A model generated the notes under the pieces. That model did no database searches, had not been told where the DNA came from, and was given only the letters and a program-made list of their open reading frames with translations. DNA of 5,641 nt, taken from the NCBI GenBank assembly GCA_013202635.1, contig JABMRO010000291.1, positions 1 to 5,641 on the forward strand. Direction: 5' to 3'. Every line of letters starts with the position of its first letter. Within the stretch, counting starts at the first letter, position 1. Source of the DNA: Planctomycetota bacterium (GTDB lineage Bacteria > Planctomycetota > Phycisphaerae > Sedimentisphaerales > Anaerobacaceae). Of this stretch, positions 1-5,641 are shown one piece after another. The position numbers were made by a program, and so were the translations under genes.

Positions 1-1128
1 GTAATGGAGACCTCGATCAATCTGCCGTACATCACCGCCACGGATTCCGGGGCCAAGCACTTACAGATGAATATGACGCGCAGCAAGTTCGAGGAACTGA
101 CCAAGCACCTCACCGAGCGCTGCCGCAAGCCGGTGATGGATACCCTCGAAGGCGCCAAGCTGTCACCCGGTGACATTGACGAGGTGGTCCTCGTGGGCGG
201 GTCGACGCGTATGCCGGCCGTTCAGGCGCTGTGCCAGGAGATCTTCGGCAAAGAGCCCAACAAGAGCATCAACCCCGACGAGGTCGTCGCGGTCGGTGCC
301 GCTATTCAGGGCGCCGTCCTGGCAGGTGACGCGGGCGTAAAGGATATTTTGCTGTTGGATGTAACGCCGCTTTCGCTGGGTGTTGAAACCCTCGGCGGTG
401 TTATGACAAAATTGATTGAGCGCAACACCACGATCCCGACCAGCAAGAAGGAGATTTTCTCAACCGCCGCAGACAGCCAGACCACCGTTGACATCCACGT
501 CCTCCAGGGCGAGAGGGAATTTGCACGGTACAACCGAACCCTCGGAAGGTTCCAGCTTGCCGAGCTTCCGCCGGCGCCTCGCGGCATCCCGCAGATTGAA
601 GTTGCTTTTGATATTGACGCCAACGGTATCCTGAACGTCTCTGCCAGGGACCTCGGCACCGGCAAACAGCAGTCCATCGAGATTAAATCCAGCTCGGGCC
701 TTAGCGAAGATGAAGTCGAGAATATGGCAAAGGATGCAGAGGCCCACGCAGAGGAAGACAAAAAGAAAAGAGAGGTTGTTGACCTGAAGAACCAGGCCGA
801 CCAGTTGGTTTATTCGACGGAAAAAACGCTCAAAGAACACGGCGACAAGGTCTCCGCCGATGTCCGCGGCAACATTGAAAGCGCTATAAACAATCTCAAA
901 GACTCTGTAAAAGGCGAAGACGCCGATGCGATAAAAAAGGCCATTGAAAACCTCGGCACCACCGGCCAGGAACTGGGCAAAGTGCTTTACGAAGAGGCCG
1001 CGAAGAAGCAGGCCGCTTCCGCCACGCCCCCACCCGGCCAGGCACCGCCTCCGCCGCCCGAAGATGAACCTGAAAGAAAAAAGGCAGATGACGTAATCGA
1101 CGCTGAGTTTGAAGCAAAAGACAAATAG
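1..1128 (+). CDS. dnaK: Chaperone protein DnaK (Hsp70), C-terminal part, 5' end outside window
   Basis: ATP-dependent cytosolic Hsp70 chaperone that binds exposed hydrophobic peptides, normally working with DnaJ and GrpE. The frame is open to the left edge, so the ATG at 4 is internal and 375 residues are visible. They start in the last part of the nucleotide-binding domain (ETSINLPYITA) and include the third Hsp70 signature at visible residues about 62-76 (VVLVGGSTRMP). The interdomain linker DILLLDVTP is at about 115-123. The beta substrate-binding domain follows (GVETLGGVMTKLI, TTIPTSKKEIFSTAADSQ, VLQGERE, PAPRGIPQIEV, FDIDANGIL), to about 232, then a helical lid to about 338. A proline-rich stretch (about 341-353) precedes the conserved acidic end DVIDAEFE. 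The alignment to DnaK is continuous, with no frameshift. GC falls from about 61% over the first 360 nt to about 54% over 721-1080 (hand count). It converges with mnmE. Identity is certain; only the upstream limit is unknown. Confidence 0.98.
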   Translation, partial: VMETSINLPYITATDSGAKHLQMNMTRSKFEELTKHLTERCRKPVMDTLEGAKLSPGDIDEVVLVGGSTRMPAVQALCQEIFGKEPNKSINPDEVVAVGAAIQGAVLAGDAGVKDILLLDVTPLSLGVETLGGVMTKLIERNTTIPTSKKEIFSTAADSQTTVDIHVLQGEREFARYNRTLGRFQLAELPPAPRGIPQIEVAFDIDANGILNVSARDLGTGKQQSIEIKSSSGLSEDEVENMAKDAEAHAEEDKKKREVVDLKNQADQLVYSTEKTLKEHGDKVSADVRGNIESAINNLKDSVKGEDADAIKKAIENLGTTGQELGKVLYEEAAKKQAASATPPPGQAPPPPPEDEPERKKADDVIDAEFEAKDK

Positions 1129-1201
1129 CGAAAGACTCCGCTAAACACAAAAAAATAGACTCCTTAATAAGCAGGTTGCCGCACGTCAAAACGGCAATCG
1201 T

Positions 1202-1246
1202 AAAAAGCCGGAGCGAGACAGTTTGATGATGTCTCGCCCCGGCTTA
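1202..1246 (-). terminator. Strong hairpin terminator between convergent mnmE and dnaK
   Basis: Arms 1205-1220 and 1230-1245 pair over 16 positions with a single A/C mismatch (1212 against 1238) around a 9-nt loop (1221-1229). On the - strand the hairpin is followed by a run of five T (complement of 1202-1206), the classic intrinsic terminator layout for the mnmE end of the operon. On the + strand the following sequence (TTATTTG) is only weakly T-rich, so it may also stop dnaK transcription but less convincingly. The upstream arm on the - strand overlaps the mnmE stop codon (1244-1246). The rest of the dnaK-mnmE gap (1129-1201) holds only a small 6-bp inverted repeat (TTGCCG 1176-1181, CGGCAA 1192-1197) without a T tract. 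Confidence 0.88.
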
Positions 1247-2752
1247 TTTGCCTATACAAAATCGGCTGAATATCTGCTCTAATATTTGCTCATCGACATG
1301 CCCGCCTGTTGCCGATTCAATACAAGAAACGGCCTGATAAGCTGCTCGAAGCGTCATCGCGGCTACCTCATCATTGCCTTCCCTCAGTTCACCAACGGAT
1401 TCAACAACGTTCTCAATTGCCTCGGTAACCGCCTGTTTGTGCCGCGCCGTAAGCGCAATACTTGATGCTTGATGTTCGATGCTCGTTGCTCGTTTGTCGG
1501 GCGCAGAACTTGCAGCATCAAGCATCGAGTATCGAGCATCGAGAATTTTTGCGTCGATTGTCTCTCGTAACGGCTCTAAGCCGGCGCCGGTTTCGCTGGA
1601 AATTGCCAAAAGCTCGGCGCCGAACAATTCATTCAGTTCAGCAAGCCGATTGGATAATACCTGTTCGGATACCAAATCACATTTTGTCGCGACCGGTATC
1701 ATTGCAGACAGCGGAGGACGGAAGACAGAAGCTCTGTTTTCCGCCTTCTGTTTTTGCCGTAAGGCATCCTGTGGACTGTCTTCTGTCTTCAGTATTCTGA
1801 ATATTGAGATATCCTCAGAGAAGTCGGATTTTGATATATCGATACAGAATACAACTACAGCGCTGTTTCGCAGCGCCTCAACAGCCGCCTGCTGTGCCAA
1901 TTCGTCGAGGACATCCTCCTGCCGTATCAGAAGGCCCGCGCAATCGAACAATACGCACCTGCAATGTGCCAATGTACACGGGGCGCTCAGAACATCTCTG
2001 GTGGTTTTGCGCCTGTGTGAAACGATACTTCTTTCTTTGCCTAATAGTTTATTAAGCAGACTGCTCTTTCCGGCGTTGGGAGCGCCGGCAATCCCAGCCG
2101 ACGGCAAATCAATCAGCGTTTCATATCTGATGCTTCCGCTGAGCAACTGCTCAAGCTGCTCCTTTACGCCGAGAAGTCTTTCAATTACTTCTGCGCCGGT
2201 TTCCAGGTCGATATCTTCCCCGCTGAAATCAAGCCCCGCCTCGATTAAACTCAAACAATCCATTATCGCCGAGCGCACTTTTGCCGTGGTCTCGGATAAC
2301 CGCCCGCTCAGAAGTTTCTCAGCGGCGCTTAACTGAAACGCGTTGGAGCATACGATGATTTCGTTCACCGCCTCAGCCTGGGCCAAATCTATTTTGCCGT
2401 TCAGATACGCCCTTGCCGTGAACTCGCCCGGCCCGGCCATACGAAGTCCCCTGCCCAGTAAATTGTCAATTAAGACCTCAGTGACCGCAGAATTTGTATG
2501 GATATGAATCTCTGCTATATCATCGCCGGTATAGGAATGCGGCGCTAAAAATAAATACAGTTTTGCTTCGACTTTTAACTCGTCGTCAACAGCAACACTT
2601 CCTGACAAAAGACCGGATATGTTTTTGGTAATTGGTGAACTGAAAAGCTGTTTGCAGGTCTCGACTGTATCCGGACCCGTTATTCGAATGATTACTCTTT
2701 TGTCGCAGGTCGGACTGCTGACAGCTACGATTGTGTCACTCAGTTCATACAT
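1244..2752 (-). CDS. mnmE: tRNA modification GTPase MnmE (TrmE), divergent, with two in-frame repeat insertions
   Basis: With MnmG, MnmE makes the 5-carboxymethylaminomethyl-type modification of wobble uridine in tRNA, using a folate one-carbon unit and GTP hydrolysis. The protein has 502 residues; E. coli MnmE has 454. The N-terminal folate-binding domain starts DTIVAVSSP (6-14) and includes PGEFTARAYLNGKIDLAQAEA (108-128, hallmark of the family). The G domain shows G1 GAPNAGKSS (223-231), G2 TTRD (250-253), G3 DCAGL (270-274), G4 TKCD (356-359) and G5 SSETGAG (385-391). The helical domain ends in the conserved FCIGK, with the key cysteine at 499. Odd points: KTTRD replaces GTTRD, Leu stands where the catalytic Glu282 of E. 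coli is expected, TCDKR replaces the usual glycine-rich GRGG loop near 15-19, and repeat-derived segments occupy about 317-350 and 404-432. The ATG at 2752 is the only possible upstream start because an in-frame TGA lies at 2774-2776. A G-rich AAGGGGG lies 13 nt before it, a long spacing. It follows yidC by 59 nt. Confidence 0.96.
   Translation of the reverse strand: MYELSDTIVAVSSPTCDKRVIIRITGPDTVETCKQLFSSPITKNISGLLSGSVAVDDELKVEAKLYLFLAPHSYTGDDIAEIHIHTNSAVTEVLIDNLLGRGLRMAGPGEFTARAYLNGKIDLAQAEAVNEIIVCSNAFQLSAAEKLLSGRLSETTAKVRSAIMDCLSLIEAGLDFSGEDIDLETGAEVIERLLGVKEQLEQLLSGSIRYETLIDLPSAGIAGAPNAGKSSLLNKLLGKERSIVSHRRKTTRDVLSAPCTLAHCRCVLFDCAGLLIRQEDVLDELAQQAAVEALRNSAVVVFCIDISKSDFSEDISIFRILKTEDSPQDALRQKQKAENRASVFRPPLSAMIPVATKCDLVSEQVLSNRLAELNELFGAELLAISSETGAGLEPLRETIDAKILDARYSMLDAASSAPDKRATSIEHQASSIALTARHKQAVTEAIENVVESVGELREGNDEVAAMTLRAAYQAVSCIESATGGHVDEQILEQIFSRFCIGK
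1459..1543. repeat. Palindromic 7-bp-unit repeat element A inside mnmE
   Basis: The right arm (1516-1543) is four tandem 7-bp units: CATCAAG, CATCGAG, TATCGAG, CATCGAG. The left arm (1459-1493) is five 7-bp units of the complementary type: TACTTGA, TGCTTGA, TGTTCGA, TGCTCGT, TGCTCGT. The arms form an imperfect inverted repeat with a perfect 11-bp core (GATGCTTGATG at 1464-1474 against CATCAAGCATC at 1516-1526), so the transcript can fold into a long hairpin. The unit length of 7 is not a multiple of 3, which argues for a DNA-level repeat rather than protein-level selection. Read on the mnmE strand it encodes about residues 404-432 (LDARYSMLDA ... SIEHQASSI). It sits between the end of the G domain and the start of the C-terminal helical domain (ALTARHKQAV). 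From memory, peptides of the type SSIEHRASSI recur in planctomycete and other metagenome proteins; I could not search this. Confidence 0.82.
1704..1803. repeat. Palindromic 7-bp-unit repeat element B inside mnmE
   Basis: The right part has two perfect 7-bp units CTGTCTT (1776-1782 and 1783-1789) followed by the degenerate CAGTATT and CTGAATA. The left part has AAGACAG (1722-1728), the exact complement of the unit, preceded by the related AGGACGG (1715-1721). The arms share a perfect 11-bp inverted repeat (GAAGACAGAAG 1721-1731 against CTTCTGTCTTC 1780-1790). A further copy, CTTCTGT (1745-1751), lies in the loop. The layout matches element A but the unit sequence is different. Read on the mnmE strand it gives about residues 317-350 (LKTEDS ... 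QKQKAENRASVFRPPL), between the beta strand VVVFCIDIS and the G4 motif TKCD, a region that is normally a short surface segment. Exact boundaries are uncertain because the outer units are degenerate. Confidence 0.72.
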
Positions 2753-2811
2753 CCGACATTGCCATCCCCCTTGTCAAGACAGCTTCCATAGGATTGACAA
2801 TTACAGCCGCA

Positions 2812-4899
2812 TTACATGTTTTTATAGAACGGCTTGGGCTTTTTCTTTTTGACTTTCCCGCCGGTCTTGCTCGTCGTCGCAACCAGACCCTGCGATTCGG
2901 CTTCATCTTTTTCTCGGATGTGCTTGCGAATAACGTATTGCTCAAAGACTCCCGCAAAAGTACTTGACATAATATACATGTTCACTCCCGACGGGGCCTT
3001 GTATAACATCAGCGGGAACAGCAGCGGCATCATAATCATCATCATTTTTTGTTGCTGGGCGGCCTGGGGATTGGCGGACGCCGACGCCTGGGACGGCATT
3101 AGTTTCTGCTGCAGATAAAACGCAACGCCCATCATAATCGGCAGCAAATTAAACGAATCTATCTTCGAGCCTAACACAGGCACAACTATTACCGTTTGAA
3201 ATCTCCATAAGGCATCCGGAACCGAAAGGTCTGTAATCCAGAACGGCAAAAACGGCGCGCCTCGCAGTTCAATCCCGGCGTAAACCGCGCTCCATAAAGC
3301 AATCCAAATCGGCATCTGAACCATCATCGGAAGAAGGCCCATAACCGGTGAAGCGCCCTGCTCTCTGTAAAGAGCCATCATCCGCTTGTTCATTTCAGCC
3401 TTGTTGTTGGCGTATTTTTTCTTTATCTCCTCGGCCATCGGCGCCAGCTTGCTCATCTTGCTCATCGAAATCTGGCTCTTTTTGGTAATCGGATGCATGG
3501 CCAGACGCATCATGAAAACTAATATGATAATAACCACACCGTAATTATGGATAAAGCCGTACATCCATTTCATCAAAGCCAATATCCCAAAGGCCAGAGG
3601 CTTTATAATCTTGGCAGGGCAGCAGCAGCCCAGGAAATCTATCGTATGAAAAAAGCCCAGCTCTCGATACCGCTCGTTTTTATCGAAAAGGCTTTTATCC
3701 TTGGGCCCGATATATAACTGGAATTTATATATCTTTGAGCTGTTGGCCTGACCCATCGCAGCTAAGGTACTTGGCGCAATTTTCAAATCCAGCCCCATCG
3801 CTTCATCGCCGCTGTCGGCTTTGCGGTCTCCGTCGGGATTGTGAAGTCGGCCCGTTTTGTTCGTTATCCAGTCGCAATAGTCTTTATCTTCATCGGGAAG
3901 CGGCACTACTATTGCCGCGAAATATTTACTGACCGTCGCCACCCAGAGAAAGTCCGACCCGGGCTTGGTCAACTGTCTTTCGAGGATTGCCTTGTCGAGG
4001 TCTTTCTTTGCCTTGTCGAGGTCTTCCTTCGCCATGCCGCTGTTTTTAGCTATAGCGTAGTTATACTTTGCCTTTTCGAGGTTATTCTTTGCCTTTATGA
4101 TCGCTTTCTTATCTTGCCTTTCACTGACAACCTGTCCCTGCGAATCTCTAAAGCCGGCTACGACCTTTCTCATATCCGTCCGAATACCCTCTCTGCCAAG
4201 TCCGCCCGGCCCGGATAAGTTGAAACGAATTTTCTGCTCGGCGCCGCTTAGATTTTCGACCGTTATATTGCATTCCAGAAGATAGCTGCCCGGGATGATT
4301 TTATAGGTTTTAATAAATTTATAGACCGGCTCATCCGTGCCTACAATTTTAATTATCGTTTCGAAGCGGGCCGTTTGCGAACCATCTCCGGCTTTTTCAA
4401 CGCCGAAGCTCTTCCAGTGCACCTTTTGCAGGGGTAAAGCGCGTTTCTGCTGAACAAGAGCATTATTTTGAAAGCCCGTATTCGCCATCGACAGGATCTC
4501 ACTGCCGTCGGCCTGAGATATGGGGGAAAGAATTTCTAACGGCTGGGGGTTCTTGTAATCACGGTCGTCAAATCCGCTGAAGGTGGCTTTCCTGATGGCT
4601 GCGCCTTGTGAGCTTAGCTCCAAATGAAAATTATAGCCGCTGTTGGGATCCACTGAGCCAAGCATAATGCTTTTAGCCAGTGCACTATCAGCTCCAAAAG
4701 TAACAGAATCGTCCGCTGTTATCCTGGGTGGTTCCTCGGCAGGCGCATTCCCGGCTCCGCTGTTCTCATTATCTGTAGTGCTTTGCAGTAAGATGCAGGC
4801 CCCTGAATTTACTGCCGGGCATTCAAAAAACCCGGACTCTACAACGAGCCAGCCGCAAAATACTACAAAACCAATAACGACCAAAGTTAAATATCGCAT
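2812..4899 (-). CDS. yidC: Membrane protein insertase YidC with large periplasmic domain and heptad insertion
   Basis: Inner-membrane insertase/chaperone of the YidC/Oxa1/Alb3 family, acting alone or with SecYEG. At 695 residues it is longer than E. coli YidC (548). TM1 is at about 5-21, followed by a low-complexity linker (about 40-60). The periplasmic beta domain runs to about 405 and includes GPGGLG (230-235) and KYFAAIVVP (325-333). The catalytic core shows KIIKPLAFGILALMKWMYGF (430-449), then TM2 with the conserved arginine R465 (VFMMR). A cytoplasmic helical hairpin (about 475-512), TM3 (GLLPMMVQMPIWIALW), the ELRGAPF motif (545-550 region), TM4 (NLLPIMMGVAF) and TM5/TM6 (MMPLLFPLMLY, SGVNMYIMSS) follow. 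The C-tail is lysine-rich (681-690). An extra ~20 residues lie before TM4. Residues 264-310 form a repeat insertion. The start ATG has AAGAGA 6-7 nt upstream. It lies 58 nt after the phosphoesterase and 59 nt before mnmE. No lipobox is seen, although Cys15, 27 and 35 cluster at the N-terminus. Confidence 0.97.
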   Translation of the reverse strand: MRYLTLVVIGFVVFCGWLVVESGFFECPAVNSGACILLQSTTDNENSGAGNAPAEEPPRITADDSVTFGADSALAKSIMLGSVDPNSGYNFHLELSSQGAAIRKATFSGFDDRDYKNPQPLEILSPISQADGSEILSMANTGFQNNALVQQKRALPLQKVHWKSFGVEKAGDGSQTARFETIIKIVGTDEPVYKFIKTYKIIPGSYLLECNITVENLSGAEQKIRFNLSGPGGLGREGIRTDMRKVVAGFRDSQGQVVSERQDKKAIIKAKNNLEKAKYNYAIAKNSGMAKEDLDKAKKDLDKAILERQLTKPGSDFLWVATVSKYFAAIVVPLPDEDKDYCDWITNKTGRLHNPDGDRKADSGDEAMGLDLKIAPSTLAAMGQANSSKIYKFQLYIGPKDKSLFDKNERYRELGFFHTIDFLGCCCPAKIIKPLAFGILALMKWMYGFIHNYGVVIIILVFMMRLAMHPITKKSQISMSKMSKLAPMAEEIKKKYANNKAEMNKRMMALYREQGASPVMGLLPMMVQMPIWIALWSAVYAGIELRGAPFLPFWITDLSVPDALWRFQTVIVVPVLGSKIDSFNLLPIMMGVAFYLQQKLMPSQASASANPQAAQQQKMMMIMMPLLFPLMLYKAPSGVNMYIMSSTFAGVFEQYVIRKHIREKDEAESQGLVATTSKTGGKVKKKKPKPFYKNM
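3970..4110 (-). repeat. Tandem 21-bp repeat encoding a lysine-rich heptad segment in YidC
   Basis: Two adjacent 21-bp copies (3989-4009 and 4010-4030, + strand GCCTTGTCGAGG start) differ at 2 of 21 positions. A third copy at 4070-4090 matches the first at 18 of 21. The intervening 39 nt hold one 21-nt and one 18-nt degenerate unit. Translated, residues 264-310 read as KKAIIKA, KNNLEKA, KYNYAIA, KNSGMA, KEDLDKA, KKDLDKA, ILERQL: seven-residue periodic and rich in Lys, Ala and Leu, so probably a charged helix or coiled coil. It lies in the periplasmic domain between VVAGFRDSQGQVVSE and DFLWVATVSKYFAAI, so it should project from the beta sandwich on the periplasmic side. Its function is unknown. 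Confidence 0.85.
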
Positions 4900-4957
4900 T
4901 TTATATCTCTTATTTTAATTCTGTTTTTGCAGCCAATTTTTCAATAGTCAATTTATC

Positions 4958-5641
4958 TTATCTTCCATTCTGCAGCCGCTCTGCATGGAAGTTGTCCAAC
5001 CGGTCGATTGATAATATCTTTTTCATCGTGGTCTTATAGTCATATTCGAGCCGGACAAAATGCACATCGTTTTTGTCCGCATACGCATAGCTGGCACGGT
5101 TGTCCTTGTCCCTGGGCTGCCCGACCGAGCCGATATTAATAATCGCCTTTTCATCTTCGACAATCGGATAGACATTGCCAAGCTCGGTCGGCAGATAGAA
5201 GTCCGGCTCATCGAGAAACACGCCGGGCATATGAGTATGACCCACAAAGCAAATGTGTTTGACCCGCTCGAACAGCAGCCGTACCTTCATCGGGTTGGTA
5301 TATACATCGTCGGGAAAGATATATTCGTTAATCGGCCTTCTCGGCGATGCGTGAACAAAATCTATTGTCGCCGACTTTGTTCCCAATTTGCTTGTGAGTG
5401 TCCGGCGCATCGGAAGCTCACCCAAAAAGCTCCAGCGCCTGTCGCGGGGCTGTTTTTCTTCTTCCGTTTCCAGAACTTCCCGGCTCCAGAAGCTCGCCTG
5501 CTCCGCCCCGTAGTTGAAATTGGTCGGCTCATAAAAAACCGCATAATCGTGATTGCCGAGGATGCACCACCTGGTCTTCTCAATAATCAAATCCAGACAT
5601 TCCTTCGGATTCGGCCCGTAGCCCACCACGTCACCCAGACA
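4958..5641 (-). CDS. Calcineurin-like metallophosphoesterase (YfcE/MJ0936-like), N-terminus outside window
   Basis: Small metal-dependent phosphoesterase, probably cytosolic, of the group annotated as phosphodiesterase or diadenosine-tetraphosphatase-like protein; the substrate cannot be told from sequence. The frame is open at the right edge: residues CLGDVVGYGPNPKEC precede and include the GTG at 5629, so that GTG is not a start but part of the GD metal motif. 227 residues are visible. Motifs in order: GDVVGYGP (about 5615-5635), GNHD (5546-5557), VHASP with a metal-binding His (5342-5356), GHTH (5231-5242), and INIGSVGQPRD followed by NRASYAYAD, a typical C-terminal signature of this subfamily. 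The first motif, DxH, must lie upstream of the window. No signal peptide can be judged. It is the first visible gene of the unit with yidC and mnmE, 58 nt upstream of yidC; no role in membrane insertion or tRNA modification should be assumed from that. Confidence 0.92.
   Translation of the reverse strand, partial: CLGDVVGYGPNPKECLDLIIEKTRWCILGNHDYAVFYEPTNFNYGAEQASFWSREVLETEEEKQPRDRRWSFLGELPMRRTLTSKLGTKSATIDFVHASPRRPINEYIFPDDVYTNPMKVRLLFERVKHICFVGHTHMPGVFLDEPDFYLPTELGNVYPIVEDEKAIINIGSVGQPRDKDNRASYAYADKNDVHFVRLEYDYKTTMKKILSIDRLDNFHAERLQNGR

Noticed and set aside
1176..1197. Small hairpin TTGCCG / CGGCAA downstream of dnaK
   Set aside because: A 6-bp stem with no following T tract; the much stronger hairpin 8 nt further on is the better terminator.
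1479..2336. Long open frame on the + strand opposite mnmE (285 codons)
   Set aside because: It lies wholly antisense to the well-supported mnmE frame, contains the repeat elements read backwards, and shows no recognisable domain.
2771..2800. Inverted repeat TTGTCAA / TTGACAA between yidC and mnmE, with a TTGACA box
   Set aside because: Only 7 bp of pairing around a 16-nt loop, no T tract, and no -10 box at a usable distance on either strand before a gene; not supportable as a terminator, operator or promoter.
2745..2957. Small - strand frame ending in MAMSDV that overlaps the mnmE start codon
   Set aside because: It overlaps the conserved 3' end of yidC in another frame, has no family features, and the overlap with the mnmE ATG looks incidental.
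4900..4957. AT-rich gap upstream of yidC with TTGACT and TAAAAT-like boxes on the - strand
   Set aside because: The two boxes are about 28 nt apart and the -10-like box is too close to the start codon; composition alone does not support a promoter.
5629..5629. GTG as a start codon of the phosphoesterase
   Set aside because: The frame is open upstream and codes for CLGD, which completes the conserved GD motif, so the true start lies beyond the window.

Overview
The window carries four protein genes in two convergent groups. On the + strand (1-1128) is the 3' part of dnaK. On the - strand, reading from the right edge, are a 5'-truncated calcineurin-like metallophosphoesterase (4958-5641), yidC (2812-4899) and mnmE/trmE (1244-2752). 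Gaps of 58 and 59 nt suggest these three form one operon-like unit. dnaK and mnmE meet tail to tail at a strong hairpin (about 1202-1246) that overlaps the mnmE stop codon.

The likely source is a Planctomycetota bacterium, most probably a Phycisphaerae-type lineage. This is inference from protein character: the proline-rich DnaK tail before the DVIDAEFE end, a divergent MnmE with a TKxD G4 motif, and a large-periplasmic-domain YidC with an extra segment before TM4 and a lysine-rich C-tail. No rRNA or other marker is present to confirm it. YidC followed by mnmE is a widely conserved neighbourhood, but the jag/R3H gene often found between them is absent here.

Functionally the genes are housekeeping: protein folding (DnaK), membrane protein insertion (YidC), wobble-uridine tRNA modification (MnmE) and a small metal-dependent phosphoesterase of unknown substrate. 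I see no defence system, mobile gene cassette, CRISPR array or RNA gene.

The most interesting structure lies inside the genes. The mnmE reading frame holds two different short palindromic repeat elements (about 1459-1543 and 1704-1803). Each is built from 7-bp tandem units arranged as inverted arms, and each sits in frame at a place where the GTPase fold should tolerate extra loop sequence. YidC has its own in-frame expansion, a lysine-rich seven-residue repeat (about 3970-4110) inside the periplasmic domain. MnmE also departs from the family at its K-loop and at the position of the catalytic glutamate. No gene-free stretch exceeds 120 nt.
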